Positions 8,731 to 19,326 of a stretch of 25,544 nt of DNA are shown in pieces; position 1 is the stretch's first letter; the number at the start of each line of letters is the position of its first letter. The notes below the pieces were generated by a model, which did not search any database, was not told the DNA's origin, and saw only the letters and a program-made list of their open reading frames with translations. Source of the DNA: Chara braunii (taxonomy: Eukaryota; Streptophyta; Charophyceae; Charales; Characeae); assembly GCA_003427395.1 (NCBI GenBank), contig BFEA01000519.1:1097731-1123274 (forward strand). Reading direction: 5' to 3'. The position numbers were made by a program, and so were the translations under genes.

Positions 8731-9256
8731 GACAAAAATAATTGGCGATAGGGAAAGGCAACCCAATAAGTTTTCACAAAAACAATATCGAGATATAGAG
8801 TTTGACATCGACTGTCATCTAGAAAGTTGAAGCCAAATTTAATATATCAGTTCTCCCTATTCTTCCCATGAAGTGTTTCAGCAAGTGAGAATAAATAAAG
8901 CAAAATATTGTTTGTGAGGGCGACGTGTTTGTCTAAGCAACTGGCTAGGTCTCCATTCTTCGTCATTGCTTGTTTGTTGTCCGCCTCTTCGTCAATTCAA
9001 GTATTAAACATTAATATATGCAACTCACAATGTAGATTAGCGTAATATGGTTATAAACGTTCTTGTTTTTTTTTGTTTTTTTTTTTAGATGTTAAAAATT
9101 TATATTTTCAAGAATAGATAATGATTAAGGTCGGGCGAAAAACAAAGTATTGAACATTGCATCTAATGTCTTATAACCACAGAAAAAATCTTACGACATT
9201 TGTTTTACTATTAAAATTTAAATGCATAAATTTTTCTACACAAGTCAATTTGTCAT

Positions 9257-9547
9257 ATGAGGAATGTTAAGTTCATGAAGGGTTATAACTTTATATTCAC
9301 CAGTTGTAGCATTTGTCACTCGTATCAGGCTGTGAAATTTTGGTTGACACAGAAGAGCGTGCCGAAACGAAATGATGTGACACCAATGACACAAGGAAGT
9401 GGTTGGCAGATACCTCGAAGCGTCATGACCGAAATTTGCTTTCCGAACATTTGTACAACGAAATTAAAGAATGACATTAGAGTCATCCCAAAAAATGACA
9501 TCGTCGCCTTGCATCAAAACAATGCAATTAACCTAATATGTGTATAA
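9257..9547 (+). CDS. Unassigned ORF, 96 codons, low confidence
   Basis: This is an ATG-initiated frame with GC content visibly above its surroundings. It has a CSICHSYQ pair of cysteines near residue 20 and a basic middle section. I recognise no family. The opposite strand of the same interval also holds a long protein-like frame containing LCHWCH and ending HMTN before a stop, so strand cannot be decided. No splice pattern, Kozak context or repeat supports either choice. It may be a decayed exon of a transposon gene or a chance frame. Confidence 0.15.
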   Translation: MRNVKFMKGYNFIFTSCSICHSYQAVKFWLTQKSVPKRNDVTPMTQGSGWQIPRSVMTEICFPNICTTKLKNDIRVIPKNDIVALHQNNAINLICV

Positions 9548-11509
9548 TATAACAATAACGACGTATACTGAACTGATCGTCAAACCATAAAAGAGAATAT
9601 GGTACATCATATTAACAATGCTTCATATTGTACATCATAAAAAAACACGTCATGAAAACCGCTCCATTTAAATGTTATAGTAGGATTGTGAACGCAATTT
9701 TCATCTGGCCAATATGATGCTGGTTAAAATTTGATAACGTTATTTTTTTGTGTGATGAGCAACTCCGACATAACATAGATCGGTTGCACAAACTCGATAG
9801 GCATGCACTACATGATAATAGACCTGCGGAGGAAAATAAGAGAAAAGACAAAGGTGTTAATATTGACAAATGTAAAAAACTAGAATACACTTTCATGTAG
9901 ATATTAAAAATGTTGTACATTTTTTAAGGCATTATAATGAAAATGATGGTTTGTATAAAAAAAACTTTTATTCATATTAGCAAAAGAATTATTAAGGTGG
10001 TGAAAACAAACAGTGGAGTAGAAGGACACGCTTTCATTGTCATGTTTTTATTTCATTATCCAAATTACAGTGTCATAATTAAGTTTGAATAAATAAACGG
10101 ATAAAAGTCAAAGTGCAAAAAAATGAGTTTCAAAAAGCATTCATAAGTGTAAATTTGAAGGTTTATGTAAAAACGTTATGAGAGAGGATAAAAAGCTTCA
10201 TCGAGAAGCTGGGTAAGCCGATTTTACCTTGCATGAAAATGTTTGGATGCAACACATTTATTTGCACAAATATTATATGTTTGTTTATCTAAGCACAATA
10301 CGACATTACAGAAACAAATTCAAGAGAGCGCATAAATAACGATTTAAAGTTTCATAAAGCAGCAATATAATAAATGAGAATGCAACATTATTAATTATAA
10401 ATTATGAATGATGAATTCATTATAGATAACTTTTTTATAGTATGATATATTTACTTGTGAGAAATTGAAGATATGTCAAAAATAGTTGTTTAATAATAAA
10501 TAACAAATTATAATAAGCATTAAAAAATTACAATCTTGAGAACTTTCGAATTGAGAAACCTCGAAATCTAGTGGTTATTTTTGTAATGAATAAATGAAAA
10601 AAATTATTTAATAGTTGAAAGTAAACACTTCAAAGATAACTGTCGACATCTGTCGATTTGACGATGGATATATGCATCATCATTTTTTGCAATTCCAAAA
10701 CAGTATACAAAGCAGTCGATAATGACAGCAGTGTCATATTATTAAAAAATACATTCGACAATTGTTTTTTTGTTGCATGAAATATTGTATAAACATTTAT
10801 CGGAATCCATCAAACGAAAAAATACGGCATCTGAGTTATTATTATTGCAAGACAACTCATTGAGGATAAAAAGAAAGCACATAAGACTTGAAAGCTAGAG
10901 AGGAATGTAAGATAGGCGATACTATCTAACGACATTTTGTTAGATTGAATGTTGTATGAAGAACAAAACAATTATTGAAAAACTTTCAGCTGCAATCGTA
11001 CTAGGTTATAATTGTTGTTATTGAAAGATATTTTATTGAGTTAGAAAAAAAAACTGAATAAACTTATGGTATGCGAGAGTATAAAGCAACCGTCGAATTA
11101 TAAAACGTTTCGATAGTATAAGTGTTGCACGAAGGATGAGAAAGCCGGATGACTGTCAATGGTGAGTTAGTTTTTGCTGGCGTACAATTAGAAGAAGACT
11201 CAATGCGTGAGGATGAAAAAACTAATGATGCTATAATTAATAAACTGAAACATGAAAACAGAAGAAACGTAAACTTTATGAAGATAAGCAGAAAAATCAA
11301 TCAGAAAGAGAAAGTGCCCTATATTTTTTAACGAGTACATAAATAGCTTTAGTAAAAAAAAAACATGTCAATTAATACTTCACGAGGCAACACTTTATTT
11401 TTGGGAGGCGTCGACCAGATTTTTTGTCGATTCAATGATCCAAACAACGACAACCAGGGATATTAGAGTTTCGCCTTGAAATTTATAAAATGTACATTAT
11501 GCAAAAAAA

Positions 11510-11620
11510 ATGAATGAGAATTGCTTGAGATGTAGTGTGCATGATCGATCAGGATTATCTGGCATTGATGAAAATTGGACATGTATAGGTTGTTCGACAC
11601 ATTGTCTGAGAACATGGTAA
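11510..11620 (+). CDS. Possible small cysteine-pair (zinc-binding-like) ORF, 36 codons
   Basis: An ATG-to-TAA frame encodes a peptide with CLRC at residues 5-8, WTCIGC at 23-28 and a further Cys at 32. Spacing CX2C-X16-CX2C-X3-C is reminiscent of small zinc ribbons, and the W-X-C-X2-C arrangement recalls RanBP2 or PHD-type fingers, but too little is present to assign one. GTAAGT, a perfect plant 5' splice donor, begins at 11617 just before the stop, so it could be an exon. A second frame overlaps it at 11582-11690. Length alone is not significant in this AT-rich DNA. Confidence 0.15.
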   Translation: MNENCLRCSVHDRSGLSGIDENWTCIGCSTHCLRTW

Positions 11621-13793
11621 GTGTTATTGACAGATGCAACAGTATGCAGAAACGGAAATGTGATTTCGATAATGTGATGAAGGCGTATTAAGCGGATAAC
11701 TTAGGGGGGAAAAAATAAAAACACCAATATTATTATATAAAAAATAAAATTGTGTAGATAGTAAAAATTAAAGGCAATATTATTATGTTCAAGGCGAAAT
11801 TATGTTGACAATTAAAATTAAAATCAATATAATATTATAAATGTTTCATTAATAATACAACGCTTTGGATTAACATCATAGGTAAATATGAGTGATATTA
11901 TTGGGAACAAGTGAAAAAATAAGTTATATTTATTGAGCAAACTATCAGACAATTCTATAATGTATTACATATCTTATTTTTTTTTATTTTGTGATTTTTT
12001 TAAAAATCTACGAGTACTTATATAAAATATATGTAACTAAAGAAACGTTTTTTCAAAAATGTTATGTATATGTATGTATAAAGTGCCCTCGTTTGATTGT
12101 TGGGAGTCAAGTAAACCGTCGTCTGAGGCGGATTTGTGCTTAAAACTCACATAACCGAAATAGGTTGTTAGAGGATTGGTGAGACGACAACTAAAGGATT
12201 AATCGAGACAAGTTGACGAACGAGAAAAATATAAATAGGCACACTAGAAACATGAGGCATTTCCCCGTAATCTCTAGTCAACATTTTCTAGATCCTACCA
12301 AACGAAAAATTAAATTTATGTGAAGCATGAAGTACAATGTCTAATCGAACGAAAACCACGAATGTCTTTTAAAGCAGCTGCATGTTCATGAAATGAATTT
12401 CGGGATTAAAGATGATATATTAATCCAATTGTGAAATATCATTCATTCAATGTTTACGAATGCTTTATATATCATTATAGTTTTACAAGTATTTTTGGAT
12501 ACTGCAATGCGACAGAGAATACTTGAATTACATCAATAATATATAATTTTTATATTCCTTGTTTGTATGTTTGAAACATGAATAATTATTCAGTTGCGAG
12601 TTCATTTTCAATTGTTTCAAGCCAAGGCAAACGAGTGAAAGAGCTGGTTATTTTGTGCAATTATGCAAAAACGCATTTGCAGCAAAGACCAAATTAATAT
12701 TTTTCCTTCATTTGATATTGAACAGTTTCGATATTTATAAAATATTATAGCATTTCTTGTTAGACGCTGTAGATTTTATTGTCATTAGTCGGAATATTTT
12801 GTTTTGATGCCAAAACGTATTAGAATAATATGGACCATAGTCGATCGAATATCAATATCATGAATATTACCATGTTTGTTTTTTATAGGATCATCAATTT
12901 TTATGGGTAACAATGTTTTTTAACAATATTCTTATGCATTAAAAAATTAAAAATGATCAGTCATTTCATAATATTTTGAATTAGTGTATCGATGTAGATA
13001 CTTTGACAATACATTTTTGTTGAATGGAGTATAAATAAAGTTATGAAATCGTTTCTAGAAGCAAGATTTTAAACAATTTTGAATGGTTGACGTGGAACGA
13101 AAAGGAAGAGGTTATAACTATTTAGGGATATTATGAATAATTTCGGTGAATGAATGAAAAAAAGTCATATCATTAATAAAATACAATATATTAAATATAA
13201 CATCATCATCATCTTATTTATGATCGTTCTGTGTGCCAATAATGCCTTCCGCGATGATATATGTTTGATGTTCGATTTGCGCCAAATGTGCTCGTTTACG
13301 AGCAAAGAATGCATTTCGTCTTCAAAGTAATAAAATATAAAATATTTATCTAGCACCAAACAATAAATCTATCAGTGTTTGAAATGGATTAAACAATAGC
13401 AGCGTAAGTAGAATGTGATGCTCTTTAGCTTCGAATATATAACATTTAGTATAATCATGAACACAAACTGACAGTAAAATATTATAGATGATGACAAACA
13501 GTGTCGCTGTAAGCATTTTACTTGTAAAAATAGATGTTTGTATCGAAACATGAGGTCTTGAAAATCGCTGTTATTTGTGTTCATTGTAGATAACATATAA
13601 CGAATTGATAAATACATAAGAATGATAATTTTGATGGACGGTATATATAGTTCTTAAAAGGGTGTAGTATAATAGAAGAATGTGCAACCTTAAATGTTTG
13701 CTTTAAGGGAATAATTTTTATATATAAAAGATTGACGAAGAAGGTACAGAACATATAATGAACTTACAATTTTGTTGGGGGATGTAAATTATG

Positions 13794-13928
13794 TTATATG
13801 TCGATGTATTTTTGCTCGACAAGAAGAGCATTGATTTCCTCTGCAAGAGCATTAGTTTCCTCTGCAAGTAGTTTACGAGTTTGGCATAAATGAAATATAA
13901 TAATTAGTAATATTAAATCATAATTCAT
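13794..13928 (-). CDS. Possible small membrane/coiled-coil ORF, 44 codons
   Basis: The minus-strand frame runs from an ATG at 13928 to TAA at 13794. Residues 4-15 (DLILLIIIFHLC) form a short hydrophobic segment that could be a membrane anchor or signal sequence. Residues 19-36 then read KLLAEETNALAEEINALL, with leucines at 21, 28 and 35, seven residues apart, and acidic residues between them as in a leucine zipper. The heptad is encoded by an exact-length 21-bp DNA duplication (13825-13845 and 13846-13866), with two base differences between the copies. The order of features is sensible for a small single-pass protein. No family is recognised and no promoter is evident. A chance frame remains quite possible. 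Confidence 0.25.
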   Translation of the reverse strand: MNYDLILLIIIFHLCQTRKLLAEETNALAEEINALLVEQKYIDI

Positions 13929-14444
13929 TTTATATTATTTTTTATTGTATATTGACATCAATAATGTATATATCCTGCAATATTTGAGCTTCCAAAAAAA
14001 GTTCGGATATATAATTTTATTTCTAAGTTGACAGCACAACGTTGTTGTAAATATTAATATATTCATTTTCAAAACTTCGACGAAAGTTAATGCTGTTGGC
14101 AAAAGTTTAGTGACATCATTATGTAATGATGGACACGGACAAACTTTGTTAATATTTATTGTTGAAGAATATTTAAAATATAATCCTATATGTATCCAAT
14201 GATGAGTTTTAACAAAGTAAAAAAAAATATATATTATAAGCTATTCTAAATGAATTAGAAGTGTACTAAATGAGGAAGAAAAACGATATCATTTTGAAGA
14301 TGTAAATAAAACTTTTTCATGAGGTTGTATGAATGAAGATCAGGTTAAAGAATTAAAGCAGCGAAGCGACGAAAGTTAGTATACCTTGAAGCATTAAGTA
14401 TTCACAAAAAATAAAACAAAATAAAATACCGATATTGTTTATGA

Positions 14445-14486
14445 TTCTTGTAGTTTTATTTGTGGTTCTTGTAGTTTTGAAAATTA
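14445..14486. repeat. 21-bp tandem duplication
   Basis: TTCTTGTAGTTTTATTTGTGG at 14445 is followed by TTCTTGTAGTTTTGAAAATT. In the minus frame that crosses it (14353-14541) the unit encodes seven residues, so KTTRTTN is followed by KTTRIIN. The frame has no other recognisable feature. Confidence 0.75.
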
Positions 14487-15490
14487 CGACGCTTAAGAAA
14501 CGAAGAAAGTTATGCTGTAGTAGACAGTGGTAAATGATCATATATAGGTGGTGGGGCTTGATATGAGGAGCTGGCGGAGCTTGATATTAAAAGCAAAAAA
14601 AAAAAAAAAATGATTTCAAAAGTTAAAGACATTATAATAAGAAAACAATTTTCAAAGGCAAAGACGTTATGACAATATCTGCAAAATCAGGTTTGGATTC
14701 TTATAGAGGCGACATATTTTGAAGCCAGATGAGATAACAAATAGGTAAAATTCATCGGCCTTGAATTTCTATTATATTAAAATAAAAATGTGGCAAAACA
14801 AACCACTGTATGTTTCAATTTATCGCATGTGAGTATCACAACTAATAGCACTTGTAATGAATATGATACGTCAATTAGAAAGTCATGCAACTATAATATT
14901 GTCAATCATTGAGGTAAAAAATTATGTGGGATATGTTCAAAAACATTAGGAATTCAGTAGTAAACATCAAGCATATACACTATGCGAAAGTAAATGATGT
15001 GTTCATGTTAAAAGTGATTGTCATAAATAAACATAATTGACCAAATCAATCACAAATAATAAATGTTTTCTCACACCTCGCACAACATTTCTCACACTAT
15101 TCAAAACATAAGCAACACTGCATTCAACATCGTGTAACATCGACGTTTATAATAATTTTGATTTTTTTTTCAGTTGTTTTTAAGTAGCAGCAAAAATTGC
15201 GGATTATAATAGGGATGAGATCTCCACGTGATGCTTGCCATCGTGTAACTAAAGTCAAATGATAATTGATGACATGAGATTATGTTATAATCAAGGTTTT
15301 ATGCGAGCCGACGATAACTAAAAAAACAAAAATGCTTGATGTATTAAAAATAACATTTTCTATACGAAAAAAGATGGAAAAACATTTTAGCGTCTCTGGT
15401 TATATTTAAAATATTAGAGAACCTTGAAGATAATTGAACGCGAAAAAATAAAACGTTTTTATCTGCATTGGTATATTTATTTAAGATATA

Positions 15491-15664
15491 TTATTTTATG
15501 GCAACATCAACAACAATCAAACTACGGCTAAAAATAATTATTTTCTTAATATGCGTCGTCTTATCAGAGCAGTCAGCAGAGAGATTGATGCCTTCTGGTT
15601 CTTCATTTAATGCATCGTAATGTGAACGTCTTTGGTATAATCTACGATAATATGGGGTGTACAT
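15491..15664 (-). CDS. Unassigned small ORF, 57 codons
   Basis: An ATG-to-TAA minus-strand frame. The N-terminus is rich in Tyr and Arg (MYTPYYRRLYQRRSHYDALN), the middle is acidic and polar, and the C-terminus is hydrophobic (IIIFSRSLIVVDVAIK). The interval is more GC-rich than its flanks and contains several CG dinucleotides. Neither the family nor a homologous domain is recognisable. Frames of this length are expected a few times in this much AT-rich DNA, so support is weak. Confidence 0.18.
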   Translation of the reverse strand: MYTPYYRRLYQRRSHYDALNEEPEGINLSADCSDKTTHIKKIIIFSRSLIVVDVAIK

Positions 15665-16000
15665 TAATCGATGTTATCAGTAAATTTATTCATTGTATCT
15701 TTGTTGACGTTAATGTTCTTATAGAAAAGATTAAAAGATTTATAGAATCATGATAACAGATTCAATTTAACTCTATGGTGAATAATGTACATCTCATGAA
15801 TATGGTTCAATTTTCAGTTAATAAACGGTCGCGATATAATTATATCATACAACGCATTTTTATTCAATTTGCGCGGAATTAAAAAATCATAAATGATATT
15901 GAAAGATAAAACCGAATTGTTGAGTGGAAACCTCTGCGCATTATTTGTGTTTGAGCCATGATAGTTATAATGCCTACTATAGTAAACTTTTGCCATCTTG

Positions 16001-16308
16001 ATATAAGTAGTAGGGGCGATGAACTGTTATTGAAGAAATGATTTGAAATTGAAAAATTAAAAAGACGTGGATAATGTCTTGTATAAAAAAACGGTTTTAT
16101 ACATTAGTACAAACATTGAATTTTATAGAGTTTTGTTTAGATCCAAAACATCAATTTAAGTAGTTGGGATGATAAAGTGTCGATGAAGAAGTGGTTTGTA
16201 ATTGAAAATTTAAACAGATGTAAGGAATGTCTCATATAAAAAAAGCGGTTTTGCACAATTAATGCAAACATTAAATTATATGAAGTTTAAATTGAAAACA
16301 TCAATTTC
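16001..16308. repeat. Diverged tandem duplication, unit about 153 bp
   Basis: The first unit starts ATATAAGTAGTAGGGGCGAT at 16001 and the second starts ATTTAAGTAGTTGGGATGAT at 16154. Both continue through GATGAAGAAGTGGTTTG- or TTGAAGAAATGATTTG-like sequence, a TAATGTCT or GGAATGTCT word, ATATAAAAAAAGCGGTTTT or GTATAAAAAAACGGTTTTA, ACAAACATT or GCAAACATTAAAT, and finish AAAACATCAATTT. Divergence is substantial but the order is collinear throughout. Confidence 0.85.
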
Positions 16309-17274
16309 AGCGTATAAAAACATCAAGCCGACAAATAAGGATGCATTTTGGAACAATCATAGTAAACGAGAGAAAATTGTGACAAATCTTCATAAGGACA
16401 TTGAAAACATTTATGTATATGTATAAGGGCATCGTCATCGGAAATAGGATAAATAACAATACCATTACATATATATAATATATGACATATATTACAAACT
16501 CCTTCTACGGTTACGTCTAAAATAATTTGTTTTGCATCAACGGCGATTAACGAGCAACCTTACAACAAAAAAATATTGTAATTTGTTTTTACGCGAACCG
16601 TATTTTGAAGATGGATATAATAAATTAAAACAATATGTTTATTAAATCATCATTTTTAACGTGGTCGTTGTTTTAACCGCGAAAAATGTTTTAGGAAGAC
16701 AAATTATTTTGCAAATTTTTCGATCGCCCCGACTTTTATTTTTCCGCTACTCGTGCATGATGATGCCGTAACACATCGACATGCAACCATTTTTGCCATT
16801 GTTCAACCGTTTTTTTCGTCGTCTGAGTTCGTAAGTCTCGTGAATTTTTTTTCGCTGCTTATTTTGGTCATACGGAACCGCAGGTTGTTCGTTGATATAT
16901 TTATTCTTTCACGATCGAAACATGAGGATATACTAGAATATGAATATATAATAAAAAGTATGGAATGAAGATGAGAAAACTGAACAAAAACATGAATGTA
17001 AAAGTCATGATAATGAATTATGACAAAAACGGACAGAAGATAAATTCTCACAAAAGGAATAAGCAAAGTAATTGCATCAATAAAATTAGAGTAAAACATT
17101 CTTAAGGAGTGTGTAGTTAAAGTAAGATAGAGAAGAAAAAAAATATATTTTGGGACTTTTCTTTGAGGATTTATGTTTTGAGGTTCCAAACAGTGAAGAA
17201 GGAAGAGCCAAAGCAATCTAATATACTCGAAAAAAATAAAGACTTTGAACTTGCTAGCTAGAGAAAAAATAATC

Positions 17275-18161
17275 AGTACAATCAGGGTTGTCAGACGGAA
17301 TGTACGCAGGCCCTTAAGACCCCGAACGTTTGGGCGTTCGGGTTCTCATACGGGGCCCAAACTTAAAGGAGTTCGGACCCCGCAAAAAAATATTTTGACA
17401 CCTAAATATATATATATTTTTTAATTGTTTTTTGTGAGTTCTTTGTGACATAAGGTATCTCCCTCTTAACTTTGAAGTCATTCTGTCCAGCCAAAAAAAA
17501 AAAAAAATCCTCAAAAATGGTGGTGTCAAAACCTGCTTGCCCACTTATTAATTTGTTTTTTATGTTTTTTCACTTTTTATTTTTTCTTTATTTCAGGGCA
17601 TGAAAACACTTATTACTTTTTCAAACTTTATTTGTACATTCTCTATTATGTAAGATACACATATATAAAATTTCATAGAATTTGTCACAGTAAAAAAAAA
17701 ATGAAAAATCGCCAAAGATGACGGTGTTAAAAACGTGCTCGCCTACTCAACAAATTTTATTCTCGTTTTTTTTTTTTTTTTTTTTCAGTNNNNNNNNNNN
17801 NNNNNNNNNNNNNNNNNNNNNNNNNNNNNNNNNNNNNNNNNNNNNNNNNNNNNNNNNNNNNNNNNNNNNNNNNNNNNNNNNNNNNNNNNNNNNNNNNNNN
17901 NNNNNNNNNNNNNNNNNNNNNNNNNNNNNNNNNNNNNNNNNNNNNNNNNNNNNNNNNNNNNNNNNNNNNNNNNNNNNNNNNNNNNNNNNNNNNNNNNNNN
18001 NNNNNNNNNNNNNNNNNNNNNNNNNNNNNNNNNNNNNNNNNNNNTTTTTTTTGTTCGCGTTCGGCCGAACGACCGAACGTGTCGAGAGGGGGTGCCGAAC
18101 GTTCGGGCATTCGGGTTCGAGCGTTCGGCCTGTCCCGAACGCCGGCAACCTTGACTACAAT
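17275..18161. mobile_element. hAT-like non-autonomous element, copy 2, with near-perfect 8-bp target-site duplication
   Basis: The element proper is 17283-18153. Its left end CAGGGTTGTC and its right end, GGCAACCTTG read in reverse complement as CAAGGTTGCC, form an imperfect 10-bp terminal inverted repeat. Flanks AGTACAAT (17275-17282) and ACTACAAT (18154-18161) agree at 7 of 8 bases, as expected for hAT. Subterminal blocks are full of CCGAACG/CGTTCGG. A 24-bp segment at 17322-17345 recurs in the same orientation at 18095-18118 with two differences. The interior repeats the two-unit module of copy 1 (AAAATCG-CAAAGATG and GGTGT-AAAA-CGTGCTC). No transposase is visible outside the internal gap, which hides 255 bp. 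Confidence 0.82.
17790..18044. other. Assembly gap, 255 N
   Basis: The gap starts after a T-run plus CAGT and ends in a T-run, at the place where the other family members carry a long poly-T tract. The true length is unknown. Open frames reported across it have no meaning. Confidence 0.99.
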
Positions 18162-19036
18162 GATATTTTTATCTATTTGCTGTAACGATGATGAACAATA
18201 TCAAACCAATTGATAAACCTAGTACTAGCCAACCAATTGCAGAAGTGGAGGGCTAAGCATGCAATTTCGAAGGTCATATTAGAATGACTTGAACCACAAT
18301 CACACAATCAACATACTTTTGAAAAAATAGAAGGAGAAAAATATATAACATTGTGAAGCCAGAAAAGCATATGTGTGTAGTTCACATAGCAACAACGTGA
18401 CCTCGAAGCTCGGGACAGTGGTCCATTAGGCTGACACAAGATCTAGTTTACCTTTTCCAATCATGAACAAAAAATCGGCATAAAGTGCACTTCACACTTT
18501 CTTTGTTGTACATATATATCTTCTCTTATAATTCTACACACTCCCAGGTAGATGAGTCAAACATGAATTTGATTTAAAAATAAAAATAAAAAAATCATTG
18601 GTTTGCATTTTCGACCGAGGGGGATTCGTAGCAAGGGAGAAGTAGAACGGAGGTTTGTACATGGAAGTGCTCATAGGCCAATGTGGTAGTGACCGGAATT
18701 GGAATACTGTGAGAAACTTCCCCCGTTACTGACCTTCCCCTTCACCCCAGACCCTTACTCTAATTTGCCTCGAATAAACAGGATAGACATCTTGCCACCA
18801 CCACACAGAGGACACAAGATTCAAGACCAAGATGTGACACGGCAGCCAAGGTAGAAGAAGTTAAGGGCTTCGTCAGCGAAGAAGAAGTCTACTCACGTTT
18901 TTCTCTCGGAGGAATAAAAAATAACAAGGAGAGGTGGTAGGACATATTGTGAAACGCATGTCGGGGACAGGCATAGATCATCAAGAGGGAGGGTTCTACA
19001 CATCTCGTTCGGTAGACAGATCCTCGCGGTCGGAAT
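18162..19036. other. Gene-free stretch upstream of the LINE
   Basis: Moderate-GC DNA without a recognisable gene. The part from about 18600 onward is less AT-rich and may include LINE 5' untranslated sequence or an older insertion, but no boundary or target-site duplication could be placed. Confidence 0.4.
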
Positions 19037-19090
19037 GCATGCCTCACATGTACGCAAAAGCTAGCATGCCTCACACGTACGCAAGAGTTA
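19037..19090. repeat. 27-bp tandem duplication
   Basis: GCATGCCTCACATGTACGCA followed by AAAGCTA is repeated directly as GCATGCCTCACACGTACGCA followed by AGAGTTA, with three substitutions. It lies upstream of LINE ORF1 and might be a 5' UTR repeat, but this is unproven. Confidence 0.85.
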
Positions 19091-19326
19091 GCCGCATCGA
19101 TGTCGGCAAGTAAGGAATACTGCCCATAACGCATTTCCCGTAATACTGTATCTCCGATGCTGCTGTTGTATGGTACATCCTTCGCTCGATTAATTTGTTA
19201 TATATTACCCATCGCAGACTTCCCTGCTCACAGTCCATACTTCATCTTACCCAAAATCAGGACCGGTTGATAACAGTGCATCATTGAATTGCCAATGCAA
19301 GTCCATTCCCCGTCTCCCTGAAAAGA

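Larger units (their letters stand above)
8731..17274. other. AT-rich domain of about 8.5 kb with no recognisable gene
   Basis: The sequence is markedly AT-rich, but CG dinucleotides remain common (for example around 15541-15660 and 16660-16860), unlike old methylated plant repeats. I found no known protein domain on either strand. Small features listed separately are short ATG-to-stop frames, two 21-bp tandem duplications (13825-13866 and 14445-14486) and a 153-bp diverged duplication. A TATAAATA word at 12230 could be a TATA box but nothing recognisable lies downstream. A 137-codon minus frame at 16803-17216 is open mainly because that strand is T-rich. Confidence 0.5.

Noticed and set aside
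12230-12237. TATAAATA as a promoter
   Set aside because: A plausible TATA box by sequence, but such words are common in AT-rich DNA and no recognisable transcript or ORF follows.
16803-17216. 137-codon minus ORF rich in Phe, Leu, Ile and Ser
   Set aside because: The minus strand here is pyrimidine-rich, which depletes stop codons. The overlapping plus frame at 16753-16968 is equally plausible and neither shows a domain.
17718-18185. Four ORFs of 117-155 codons
   Set aside because: They are mostly translated N from the assembly gap.
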